Notes: generated by a model not told the origin, from the letters alone. A stretch of DNA of 64,000 nucleotides from WHSW01 sp963759295 (GCA_963759295.1 CAVWYT010000010.1:124001-188000), one strand, 5' to 3'. Positions 26,899 through 38,298 are shown, counted from the first letter of the stretch. Numbers and translations are program-made.

Positions 26899-28917
26899 TC
26901 AGTCGTCGAACAGTGGCGAGCGCGGATTGAGGGATTGGGCCTCGCGATAGGCCGTGTCGGCGGCTTCGGTCTTGCCGCGCTCGCGCTCGATGCGCGAGAG
27001 CACGTACCAGGTGCGCCAGTTGGTCGGCTCGCGTTCGCTCGCCTCCCTCGCCGCCGTCGCGGCGGCGTCCAACTCGCCGCCGAGCTCGAGCACCAGCGCT
27101 TCCTGCAAATGCGGAGTGGCGGCGTACGGCTGCAGGTCCTGCGCGTTCCTCGCCTCGGCCAGCGCGTCGTCGAGCCGGCCGGCTCTCGCGTCCTCCTGGC
27201 TCGCCTGCACGTCCATGGTCGCCACCAGCGGGACGGCGATCACCGCCAGCGCGACCACAGAGATGGCGGACAAGGCGATCCGGCCCGAGGCCGGCAGCGA
27301 TCCCAGGCGCCTCGTTGCTCGGGGATCGGGTGCGGCGGCGCCGCCGCTTGCTCGGCCTCGCCGTGGGCCAGCACTGCCGCGGCGAGCAGGAGGAACGCAA
27401 CGGGCAGAACGGCGACCTCCCAAACCCAGTCGATCGCCGCGGCGGTGGCGAACGCGGCACATCCGGCGGCCGCGGCAGCGACCAGGCCCCGGCTCTCGGG
27501 CGATCCGCGCGTCGCCTTCCTGGCGGCGGCGACGAGGACGGCAACGATGAACCCGCCGATCAGCAGCAAGCCAACGATGCCGAGCTCGGCGAGCGTTTCG
27601 AGGTAGAGCGAATGGGCGTCGCGCACGAAACCGGGGATGGTGCCCTCGCGCGCCCACCAATACTCGTATGTGCCCGGTCCGATCCCGATCAGCGGATCGC
27701 GGGCATTCGCGTCAACGGCTGCCGCCCAGTATTGGTAGCGGCCGGTGCCGCTCGCGCTTATGAACCTGTCGCTGGTTTCGTTGCCCTGCGGGGAGGCCGG
27801 CTGCTTGAAGGTGTGCCACCCGTCCTCGATCGCGCCCGGGGCGCCGAGGGCAGCGCCGCCATCAGGGCGACTGCGAGTACCGCCCCTGTGACAGCGATCG
27901 TCGCCGATCGCGACGGTCGCGGCCACTCCCAGCGCGCGCGGCGAATCGCTAGCGCGACCGCGGCGTGAACCACCCCGACAGCAATACAAACCACGATCAG
28001 CACCGCAATCATCTCGTTGGCCTGGCTCGTCGCCGCCTGCGTGGCGAGGTTGTCGGCGAGGTCCTGACGCTGGGTCGCGGCGCGCGATCAGCAGAAGGCT
28101 GCCGATCCCAGTCAGAACGATGCTTGGCAGCGCGGCAAATCGTCGTGGGTAGAGCATCCAGAACACTCCGAGGCTCACCGCGAGCTCGAGCGCACCACCG
28201 CGCGAGAGCGTGTAGAACGACGTCAGGGAGAGGGCTGGGATGATCGCGCGCGGCGAGCGCGCGGGTAAGGATCCGTCGTGCCGAGATCGCCATCCACAGC
28301 AACATCGGGATCCCGATCGCGATCAGCGTCGCCAGCCCGTTCCAGTAGTTGAGCGGGTAGCTGACGCGCGCCCGGACGATCGGGAGCACTTGTGCGGTCT
28401 CGTTCTCCGGAAACCAGGCCGGGTGCAGTCGGGACATCAGGGCCATCACTCCGACCACCGCGATCGCCGATCCCACTGCGTACACCGAACGCCGCAGGCC
28501 ATCTCGTCCCTGTGCGTTCAGCGCGAGCGCGAACACACCGATGTAGGTCGCCACACGCGCGAACTCCGTAACCGAGCGCTCACTCGAGTCCGACCAGGCG
28601 ATCCCAAGACCCGTCCAGATTGCAAACGCCAAGACGACGCCGAGCATCGCCCAAGCGAGCCGGCCGACTCGGCTCACCGGGAGGATGCCGACGGCCGCCC
28701 CGAGGAGGACCAGCCACCAAACGGCGATCCCAACCTGGCTTCGGACGATCGTCTCGTATCCTCCGCCGCGCAGTGCGAGATAGAGGACAAGAACGAAGGG
28801 CAACGCGTAGCCGGCGACCGTTGGTCCGTACTGCCGAAGCGCATCGCGGACCAGCATCCATCTGGTTTTCACCGCTGCCCCCAACTCGTTCCTTCGCACC
28901 GCACCTTCTCCGGGCAT
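26899..28917 (-). CDS. O-antigen ligase-family membrane protein with C-terminal TPR tail, about four frameshifts
   Basis: Read on the minus strand from an ATG at 28917. About ten membrane helices include LPFVLVLYLALRGGGYETIV and WLVLLGAAVGILPVSRVGRLAWAMLGVVLAF. They are followed by the ligase loop NYWNGLATLIAIGIPMLLW, RYQYWAAAVDANARDPLIGIGPGTYEYWWAREG and VRDAHSLYLETLAELGIVGLLLI, in which Arg and the His of DAHSLYLE are the expected catalytic residues. The C-terminus carries TPR-like helices (DARAGRLDDALAEARNAQDLQPYAATPHLQEALVLE and RIERERGKTEAADTAYREAQSLNPRSPLF). Breaks near 28240, 28060, 27850 and 27310. Role: polymerise or attach surface glycan outside the membrane. It interrupts the nusG-rplK neighbourhood. 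Confidence 0.75.
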
Positions 28918-28945
28918 CCCGGTTTAGACGCCAGAAGCGGCTGCC

Positions 28946-29016
28946 GACTCTGTCAGGCTTCGACTTCAATGACTGACCGCCTGACCCAGACTCTGTCAGG
29001 CTTCGATTTCGACGAT
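28946..29016. repeat. Direct repeat pair with an overlapping dyad in a divergent intergenic region
   Basis: The 18-base GACTCTGTCAGGCTTCGA occurs at 28946 and again at 28989, 43 bases apart, each followed by a near-identical TTC. In addition GCCTGAC (28979-28985) and GTCAGGC (28995-29001) form a seven-base dyad. The site lies between the divergent genes starting at 28917 (minus) and 29026 (plus), so it may be a regulator binding region. It could also be a small tandem duplication. Confidence 0.5.
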
Positions 29017-29025
29017 ACGAGGAAC

Positions 29026-29659
29026 ATGCGAAAGATTTGGATCGCGCTCACATTGACTGCGGTCGTCGCCGCCTACAGCGCTGCTCCCGCGGCTGCGCAG
29101 AGCGGCAACTCGGCCATCGACCAATACACCGAGAACGTCCCGTCTGCCGGCGGGGACGATACGAGCTCGACTCAGAGCTCGGGCTCGAGCCGGGGGCTCG
29201 GGGTCCGGCGGGGGCTCGGGGTCCGGCGGGGGTTCGGGGTCCGGCGGCGGCTCGAGTTCAAGCGTAGACACCGCCTCGAGCTCGGGATCGAGCGACAGCG
29301 CGTGCTGTCCCGGTAACCGGTTCGGACGAAACCGCGGGCGCCGACAGTAGACGCCGCGGCCGTGGGCACGGGCGGAGATTCCTCGAATCATCACAAGGCG
29401 TCCAGTCAGGACGAGAAGGACAAAGGCGAGAACGGCAGCAAGGTCGGCGACGGCTCCAAGGGCTCAGATCGAGCGAGCGACGATTCGCTCGGCTCTGCCT
29501 TACGAGCGGTTCCTCGGAGGAGGATTCAGGCGACGGTGGCGTTGGCTGGGTACTGCCGGTGATTCTCGGACTCATGGTGCTCGTGGCGATCGCCTATGCC
29601 TCGCACGCCGATTCCGGTCCGATGGACTTCGCGGGGTCGACCGGGCGACACCCACCTGA
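29026..29659 (+). CDS. Secreted Gly/Ser-rich protein with C-terminal membrane anchor, frameshifted
   Basis: ATG at 29026 starts a clear signal peptide (MRKIWIALTLTAVVAAYSAAPAAAQ) followed by SGNSAIDQYTENVPSAGGD. In the next frame a perfect-style linker of GSGSGGG units is encoded by an imperfect tandem repeat (about 29195-29262). After two further frame changes (near 29330 and 29500) a Lys/Asp/Ser-rich stretch leads to WVLPVILGLMVLVAIAYAS and, one frame on, RRRFRSDGLRG. The layout of signal, disordered stalk, membrane helix and basic tail suggests a surface-anchored stalk protein. No catalytic motif. The end at 29659 depends on the last frame change being real. Divergent from the second O-antigen ligase. 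Confidence 0.5.
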
Positions 29660-29679
29660 GGCGATCCGAGCTCGAGGGC

Positions 29680-30453
29680 GTGACCGTACTCGCGCAGCTC
29701 AGCGACCCCCACGTCGGCGTCGGCCGTGGCGATCGCGACTCCGCGCGAGGTCTGCAAGCCGCCGTACGAGCGGTGCTCGAGCTGCCGAGCCGACCGGACG
29801 CGGTGCTGGTCAGCGGCGACCTGGTCACCGATCCCGGCTGGCGCGAGTACGAGCGCGTCCGCGAGCTGCTCGAGCCGCTGCCGATGCCGGTGTTCGTGCT
29901 CGCCGGCAACCACGACGATCGTGACGCTCTGCGCGAGTACTTCGCGCTCGCCGAGGGCAGCACCGGGGCGGCCGGGGCGCCGTTTCAGTACGCCGGGCGC
30001 TGCGGCGATCTGCGCCTCGTCGTCTGCGACACCACGATCCCGGGGCGCGAGGATGGCCGGTTCGACGTCGAGCGTCGTCACTGGCTCGCGGTCCAGCTCG
30101 CGAACGAGCCCGAGACGCCGACGATCGTCGCCCTCCATCACCCGCCGGTGCTCACCTCGATACCGAGCTTCGACCGCATCGGCCTACCCGAGGCCGACCG
30201 AGTCGCCCTCGGCGACCTGCTCGCAACCAACCCGCAGGTGGTGCGCGTCGTCGCGGGCCACGTCCACCGGGCGTTGTTCGGCACGCTCGCCGGTTGCGGC
30301 GTCGTCGTATGTCCGAGCACCTACCTGCAGGCGCGGCTGGAGATCGGGATCGGCGACGAGGAGGTCACCCTCGTCGCCGAGCCGCCGGCCTTCGCCGTGC
30401 ACGCCACCGTGGCGACCGGGCTCGTCTCGCACATTCAGCCGATCGCTCGTTAG
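29680..30453 (+). CDS. Calcineurin-like metallophosphoesterase (CpdA-like)
   Basis: Intact, 257 residues from the GTG at 29680 (VTVLAQLSDPHVGVG). All metal-binding motifs are visible: D-x-H in LSDPHVG, GD in LVSGDLVTD, GNHDD, HHPP and GHVHR. Order and length fit class III cyclic-nucleotide phosphodiesterases (CpdA/Rv0805 type), which hydrolyse 3',5'-cAMP and related phosphodiesters in the cytoplasm. The substrate is not certain from sequence. Not obviously related to its neighbours; ends 38 bases before rplK. Confidence 0.85.
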   Translation: MTVLAQLSDPHVGVGRGDRDSARGLQAAVRAVLELPSRPDAVLVSGDLVTDPGWREYERVRELLEPLPMPVFVLAGNHDDRDALREYFALAEGSTGAAGAPFQYAGRCGDLRLVVCDTTIPGREDGRFDVERRHWLAVQLANEPETPTIVALHHPPVLTSIPSFDRIGLPEADRVALGDLLATNPQVVRVVAGHVHRALFGTLAGCGVVVCPSTYLQARLEIGIGDEEVTLVAEPPAFAVHATVATGLVSHIQPIAR

Positions 30454-30472
30454 CGGCCCCGCGCCGTCCCTG

Positions 30473-30478
30473 TATCCT
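30473..30478 (+). promoter_or_regulatory. -10-like box directly before rplK
   Basis: TATCCT lies 13 bases before the rplK ATG, so the mRNA would be almost leaderless. A very similar arrangement (TATCTT, then CCGCCGCC, then the start) precedes rpsL at 45792. Confidence 0.35.
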
Positions 30479-30491
30479 CCTCCGCCGTTCG

Positions 30492-30926
30492 ATGGCGAAG
30501 AAGGTCCTCACCCTGATCAAGCTCCAGATCCCCGCGGGCGCCGCGAATCCGGCCCCGCCGGTCGGCCCCGCGCTCGGCCAGCACGGGGTCAACATCATGG
30601 AGTTCTGCAAGGCGTTCAACTCGCGCACCCAGCAGGACGCCGGGACGATCATTCCGGTCGAGATCACGGTCTACGAGGACCGCTCGTTCGACTTCATCAC
30701 CAAGACGCCGCCGGCCGCGGTGCTGATCCGTGAAGCGCTGGGAATCGAGAAGGGCTCGGGCGAGCCGAATCGCGAGAAGGTCGGCCGGCTGACGGCCGCC
30801 CAGTGCCGCGAGATCGCCGAGCGCAAGATGCCCGACCTGAACGCCAACGACCTCGACGCCGCCTCGAAGATCATCGCCGGCACCGCCCGCTCGATGGGCG
30901 TCACCGTCGAGGGGGTCGACGCCTAG
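30492..30926 (+). CDS. rplK: Ribosomal protein L11
   Basis: 144 residues. It has the N-terminal IKLQIPAGAANPAPPVGPALGQHGVNIMEFCKAFN and the rRNA-binding C-terminal domain with AAAVLIREALGIEKGSG-like and GTARSMGVTVEG segments. Part of the GTPase-associated centre. Intact and followed after two bases by rplA. Confidence 0.95.
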   Translation: MAKKVLTLIKLQIPAGAANPAPPVGPALGQHGVNIMEFCKAFNSRTQQDAGTIIPVEITVYEDRSFDFITKTPPAAVLIREALGIEKGSGEPNREKVGRLTAAQCREIAERKMPDLNANDLDAASKIIAGTARSMGVTVEGVDA

Positions 30927-30928
30927 CG

Positions 30929-31696
30929 ATGTCGCGCAATCGAGGCAAGCGCTACCGGGCGGCGTTCGAGCAGGTCGATCGCACCCACGCCTACTCGCCC
31001 GCCGAGGCGATCGCGCTCGTCAAGCAGACCGCCTCGACGAAGTTCGACGAGACGATCGAGGTGCACGTGCGGCTCGGCGTCAACGTCCGCCACGCCGAGG
31101 AGCAGCTCCGTGGCACCCTGGCGCTTCCGAACGGGCTCGGCAAGGACGTCTCGATCGCCGTGTTCGCCGAGGGCGACGCCGCCCGCGCCGCGAACGAGGC
31201 CGGCGCCGACTTCGTCGGCGCCCAGGAGCTCGCCGACCGGGTCGCCGAGGGCTGGACCGACTTCGACGTCGCGATCGCTACCCCGACGCTGATGGGGCCG
31301 GTGGTCTCGAAGCTCGGTCGCGTGCTCGGCCCGCAGGGCAAGATGCCCAACCCGAAGGTCGGGACGGTCACCGACGACGTCGCCAAGGCGGTCACCGAGG
31401 CGAAGGCCGGCAAGGTCGAGTACCGCACCGACCGCCAGGCCGTCGTTCACCTGACGCTCGGCAAGGCGAGCTTCGACGAGCGCGCCCTGCTCGAGAACTA
31501 CGCCGCGGTGATCGACGAGATCGTCCGCGCCAAGCCCGCCGCCGCCAAGGGCCGCTACCTGCTGACGATCACGCTCGCGACCACGATGGGCCCCGGCGTC
31601 CGCGTCGACGCGTCGCGCACGCGCGAGTCGGAGATCATGCTCGGCGCTCCGTCCGACGGCGGCGCGGCCGCCGAGCAGGAGCCCGCAGCGGCCTAA
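30929..31696 (+). CDS. rplA: Ribosomal protein L1
   Basis: 255 residues, slightly longer than usual because of an Ala/Glu-rich C-terminus. Family blocks are KFDETIEVHVRLGVNVRHAEEQLRGTLALPNGLGK, GPQGKMPNPKVGTVT and GKVEYRTDRQAVVHLTLGKASF. L1 stalk protein and translational repressor of its own operon in many bacteria. ATG at 30929. Confidence 0.95.
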   Translation: MSRNRGKRYRAAFEQVDRTHAYSPAEAIALVKQTASTKFDETIEVHVRLGVNVRHAEEQLRGTLALPNGLGKDVSIAVFAEGDAARAANEAGADFVGAQELADRVAEGWTDFDVAIATPTLMGPVVSKLGRVLGPQGKMPNPKVGTVTDDVAKAVTEAKAGKVEYRTDRQAVVHLTLGKASFDERALLENYAAVIDEIVRAKPAAAKGRYLLTITLATTMGPGVRVDASRTRESEIMLGAPSDGGAAAEQEPAAA

Positions 31697-31730
31697 TCGG
31701 CGCGGCGAAGGCAGTAATGAACGCCGGCGG

Positions 31731-32366
31731 TCAGCCGTCGCCGCTATCCCCGGCGCCGAAGCCGGCCGCCACCTTGCGCGGCAGCCGCCGCTCGGAGACG
31801 ACCCGGTCGATCAACCCGTACTCGATCGCCTGCTGACCGCTGAAGAACCGATCGCGCTCCATGTCGCGGTGCAGCTGCTCGATCGTCTGGCCGGTGTGGC
31901 GGGCATAGATCTCCTCGGTGCGCCGCCGCAGCTCCAAGACCTCGCGAGCGTGGATCTCGATGTCGGAGGTCTGGCCCTGGAAGCCCGAGCTCGGCTGGTG
32001 GATGAGCAGGCGCGCGTTCGGCAGCGCCATCCGCTTGCCCTCGGCGCCCCCGGCGAGGATCAGCGAGCCGCCCGACATCGCGATCCCGAAGCAGATCGTC
32101 TGCACGTCCGGCCCGATGAACTGCATCGCGTCGTAGATCGCCAGCGCCGCGCTCAGCGAGCCGCCGGGGGAGTTGATGTAGATCGAGACGTCCTTGTCGG
32201 GATCGTCGGACTCGAGGTGCATCAGCTGGGCGACGATCACGTTCGCGATCTCGTCGTCGATCTGCCGGCCGACGAAGATGATCCGCTCGTTCAGCAGCCG
32301 TGAGTAGATGTCGAACGAACGCTCGCCGCGCGCCGTCTGCTCGATCACCATCGGAATCAGGGACAT
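31731..32366 (-). CDS. clpP: ATP-dependent Clp protease proteolytic subunit
   Basis: 211 residues. Catalytic triad visible: Ser in FGIAMSGGSLILAGG, His in LLIHQPSSGFQGQ, and Asp in the ERDRFFSGQQAIEYGLID segment. The Ser motif reads AMSGG in place of the common AASMG. The N-terminus has the IEQTARGERSFDIYSRLLNERIIFVG processing and axial-loop region. Forms the tetradecameric chamber with ClpX or ClpC. Sits alone on the minus strand between rplA and the SRPBCC-ArsR pair, with no clpX beside it. Confidence 0.95.
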   Translation of the reverse strand: MSLIPMVIEQTARGERSFDIYSRLLNERIIFVGRQIDDEIANVIVAQLMHLESDDPDKDVSIYINSPGGSLSAALAIYDAMQFIGPDVQTICFGIAMSGGSLILAGGAEGKRMALPNARLLIHQPSSGFQGQTSDIEIHAREVLELRRRTEEIYARHTGQTIEQLHRDMERDRFFSGQQAIEYGLIDRVVSERRLPRKVAAGFGAGDSGDG

Positions 32367-32390
32367 GGGCGACCTCCTCTGTCGTCAATC

Positions 32391-32433
32391 GCAACCTTGT
32401 GGTTGCACTAATGTAGAGCAACCCTTGGGTTGC
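32391..32433. promoter_or_regulatory. Two tandem palindromes, likely ArsR-family operators
   Basis: GCAACCTTGTGGTTGC (32391-32406, six-base arms) and GCAACCCTTGGGTTGC (32418-32433, seven-base arms) share the half-site GCAACC and have centres 27 bases apart. They lie in the 105-base gap between divergent clpP and the SRPBCC-ArsR genes. Tandem dyads in a self-regulating position are typical of ArsR-type regulators. They might influence clpP as well. Confidence 0.6.
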
Positions 32434-32471
32434 AGTAGGATCCCGAGAGCAACTCGAGCTGGAGGTCTGGC

Positions 32472-32909
32472 GTGAGCGACGACGAGTGGACGACGGAGAT
32501 CGGGGACGAGCGAGCGGCCAGCGAGATCGTGGTGCCGGCTTGCGCCGAGGACACCTGGGAGGCGATCACCGATCCGGAGCGGCTCGGCGACTGGCTCGGC
32601 GACGGCGCCGAGCTCGAGTTGCGGCCCGGCGGCGAGCTCGAGATCAGGGTCGGCGACGAGCACCGCAGCGGCTTCTTCGAGGAGATCGAGCCGGCGAGGC
32701 GCCTGACGTTCTGGTGGCACGCCCGCGGAGGGCGAGTCCTCACGGGTGCAGATCGAGCTCGAGCCGGAGGACGGAGGCACCCGGGTGCGCGTCGTCGAGA
32801 CCCGGCCGCTCCGCGTCGCTCGACGCTGCCCGGGATCGAGCTCGAGACCCGGATCGGCGGCGGCGGCTCGCCGCAGATGAGCGCCGCGCCGCTCGCCCTG
32901 GTCGGCTGA
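32472..32909 (+). CDS. SRPBCC (AHSA1-like) protein, two compensating frameshifts
   Basis: GTG start at 32472. The START/AHSA1 fold pattern is seen in ASEIVVPACAEDTWEAITDPERLGDWLGDGAELELRPGGELEIRVGDEHRSGFFEEIEPARRLTFWW. The frame leaves near 32735, continues as SSRVQIELEPEDGGTRVRVVETRP in another frame, and returns near 32820. The final stop overlaps the ArsR start (TGATG). SRPBCC proteins bind hydrophobic ligands in a helix-grip cavity. When paired with an ArsR gene they are common in actinobacteria, but the ligand is generally unknown. Confidence 0.7.
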   Translation: MSDDEWTTEIGDERAASEIVVPACAEDTWEAITDPERLGDWLGDGAELELRPGGELEIRVGDEHRSGFFEEIEPARRLTFWWHARGGRVLTGADRARAGGRRHPGARRRDPAAPRRSTLPGIELETRIGGGGSPQMSAAPLALVG

Positions 32910-33244
32910 TGCCCGCGCTCGCCGGCTCCCAGCCGGTGTTCGCGGCGCTCTCCGATCCCACCCGCCGCCGTGTCCTCGAGCTGATCGGAGAGCGCGGCGA
33001 GACCAGCGCCAGCCAGCTGGCCGCCACCCTCCCGGTGACCCGTCAGGCGATCCAGAAGCACCTCGCAAGCCTCGCCGCCGCGGACCTGGTCGCCGACCGC
33101 CGCTCCGGCCGCGAGGTCCTCTACCGCCTCACTCCGGCGCCGATGTCGGAGGCGATGAGCTGGATGGCGGCCGTCGGCGGCCAGTGGGACGAGCGGCTCG
33201 CCGGGCTTCAGCGGCACCTCGCGGCGCGGAGCGCCGGTCGCTGA
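32909..33244 (+). CDS. ArsR-family winged-helix repressor
   Basis: 111 residues. FAALSDPTRRRVLELIGERGETSASQLAATLPVTRQAIQKHLASLAAADLVADRRSGREVLYRLTPAPM is the classic ArsR winged helix. No CxC metal site is present in the recognition region, so a metal sensor is unlikely. Translationally coupled to the SRPBCC gene and probably the regulator acting at the palindromes at 32391-32433. Confidence 0.85.
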   Translation: MPALAGSQPVFAALSDPTRRRVLELIGERGETSASQLAATLPVTRQAIQKHLASLAAADLVADRRSGREVLYRLTPAPMSEAMSWMAAVGGQWDERLAGLQRHLAARSAGR

Positions 33245-33352
33245 TTCGCTACCATCGCCCCTCCAATAACCCGCCCGAGACCGTCGGCGGGGCCCGCACC
33301 GAGGTGCGGCCCGGAAGCCCGGCGCAGGTGAGGTCGTGAGCCCGTCGCTTTC

Positions 33353-33378
33353 GAGCCTGCCTGCGCGCAGGCTCTTTT
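33353..33378 (+). terminator. Hairpin with T-run in the rplJ leader (probable attenuator)
   Basis: Arms GAGCCTGC (33353-33360) and GCAGGCTC (33367-33374), six-base loop, then TTTT. It lies 41 bases before rplJ in a 174-base leader that starts after a -10-like TACCAT (33250-33255). The leader upstream also contains complementary GC-rich stretches (GCACCGAGGTGCGG). Position fits L10-leader attenuation by L10-L12. Confidence 0.6.
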
Positions 33379-33418
33379 CGTCTCGACGGCGGGCAGACGA
33401 GAGAGCCGAAGACTTCAG

Positions 33419-34145
33419 ATGGACAGAGAGCAGAAGGCCGCGGCGGTCGCCGAGCTGACCGAGAGCCTCAAGGGCTCGGAGGCGATCTTCGCCGTCGACT
33501 ACCGCGGGATCAGCGTCACCGACGCGGCGGAGCTGCGCGTCAAGCTCGCCGATGCCGACGCCGTGTTCAAGGTCGTCAAGAACCGGCTCGCGAAGCGCGC
33601 CGCCGCCGACGCCGGCACGGCCGAGCTCGACGAGCTGCTGGTCGGGCCGACCGCGCTCACCCTGATCAAGGGCGACGCGGTGATCGCGGCGAAGGCGATC
33701 GCGGACTTCGCCCGCGATCACGGTGAGCTCGAATACAAGGGCGGGCTGATGGACGGGGCGGCGCTTCGACCCCGACGGCTTCCAGCAGATCGCCAGGCTG
33801 CCGGGGGTCGAGGTCCTGCACGGCCAGCTGGTCGGGCTCGCGGCGAGCCCGTTGACCGGGCTGGTCTCGGGCCTCAACAACCTGATCGCCGGCCTCGGCC
33901 GCCAGCTCGCCCAGGTCGCCGAGCAGGGGCTGGTCAGCGGCGAGGCGCCTGCCGAAAAGGAGGCCCCCGCCGAGGACGCGGAGGCGCCCGAGCCGGCCGA
34001 GGAGCCGGCCGCCGAAGAGACTTCCGAGGCCCCCGAGGCCTCCGACGAAGACGACGACAACGAACCGGAGTCGTCCGAGGAATCCGAGCCGGCAGGCGAG
34101 GAGCCCGAGGAAGCGGATTCCGAGACGACTACCGAGGAGGAATGA
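33419..34145 (+). CDS. rplJ: Ribosomal protein L10 with acidic tail, one frameshift
   Basis: Starts MDREQKAAAVAELTESLKGSEAIFAVDYRGISVTDAAELR, a standard L10. The frame breaks near 33768, where one extra base in GGCGGCGCTTCGACC separates GGLMDGAA from FDPDGFQQIARLPGVEVLHGQLVGLAASP. After the L12-binding helix (LTGLVSGLNNLIAGLGRQLAQVAEQ) a tail of about 65 residues, almost all Glu, Pro, Ala, Ser and Asp, is added. Reconstructed length about 241 against about 170 in most bacteria. The stop overlaps the rplL ATG (ATGA). Because L10 is essential, the break is most simply a sequence error. Confidence 0.9.
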
Positions 34146-34540
34146 CAGTGGCAACCAAGGTTTCGACCGAGGACTGGATCGAAGAGCTGAAGGGCATCTC
34201 GGTGCTCGAGCTGTCGGAGCGGATCAAGGCGCTCGAGGAGGAGTTCGGCGTCTCGGCGACCGCGGTCGCCGCGGCCGCCCCGGCCGCCGGCGGTGCCGCG
34301 GCCGACGGTGGCGGCGCCGAGGAGGAGTCGAGCACCGTCGACGTCGTGCTCACCGCCGCCGGCGACAAGAAGATCCAGGTGATCAAGGCCGTCCGCGCCG
34401 CCACCGGCCTCGGTCTCAAGGACGCGAAGGCGCTGGTCGACGAAGCCCCGAAGCCCGTCAAGGAGGGCATCGAGCGCGACGAGGCCGAGAAGCTGAAGTC
34501 CGAGATCGAGGAAGCCGGCGGAAGCGTCGAGCTGAAGTAA
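34142..34540 (+). CDS. rplL: Ribosomal protein L7/L12
   Basis: 132 residues. N-terminal dimerisation part STEDWIEELKGISVLELSERIKALEEEFGVSA, an Ala/Gly-rich hinge, and the factor-binding C-terminal domain VDVVLTAAGDKKIQVIKAVRAATGLGLKDAKALVDEAPKPVKEGI. ATG overlaps the rplJ stop, which suits coupled synthesis of the L10-L12 complex. Confidence 0.95.
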   Translation: MTVATKVSTEDWIEELKGISVLELSERIKALEEEFGVSATAVAAAAPAAGGAAADGGGAEEESSTVDVVLTAAGDKKIQVIKAVRAATGLGLKDAKALVDEAPKPVKEGIERDEAEKLKSEIEEAGGSVELK

Positions 34541-34578
34541 GAGCGCCGGATTCGACGGAAAAACTAGGCCCCAGGCCT

Positions 34579-34608
34579 TGCGGGCGGAGATACCCGTGTG
34601 GTATCTTT
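34579..34608 (+). promoter_or_regulatory. Promoter candidate before rpoB
   Basis: TTGCGG (34579-34584), 18-base spacer, TATCTT (34603-34608) in the 151-base gap between rplL and rpoB. It would let rpoBC be transcribed apart from the ribosomal genes. Confidence 0.45.
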
Positions 34609-34691
34609 GTGCGTCGCGCGCCTGTTTGCCCTTGCTGCCCGAATCTTCCCGCGCGGATTCGTCCCTTTCGACCACCTGAGGAGTCGCCCAG

Positions 34692-38249
<3,558 letters not shown>

Positions 38250-38298
38250 CGCGCCGGACGCGAATCAGCACTCACGAACGAAGGACTGGGAAAACAAG

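Noticed and set aside
28240..29025. Plus-strand frame running into the Gly/Ser protein
   Set aside because: It is antisense to the second O-antigen ligase; real coding begins at the signal peptide ATG at 29026.
29195..29262. Short tandem repeat resembling a CRISPR or VNTR
   Set aside because: Units are contiguous without spacers and encode GSGSGGG; it is a coding linker repeat.
33760..33780. Programmed ribosomal frameshift in rplJ
   Set aside because: No slippery heptamer or downstream pseudoknot is evident, L10 has no known programmed shift, and many other genes nearby have similar single-base breaks.
33419..34540. Fused L10-L12 protein implied by one continuous open frame
   Set aside because: The middle of the continuous frame (Arg/Pro/Gly-rich) is wrong-frame L10. 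Correcting one base restores separate rplJ and rplL with an ATGA overlap.
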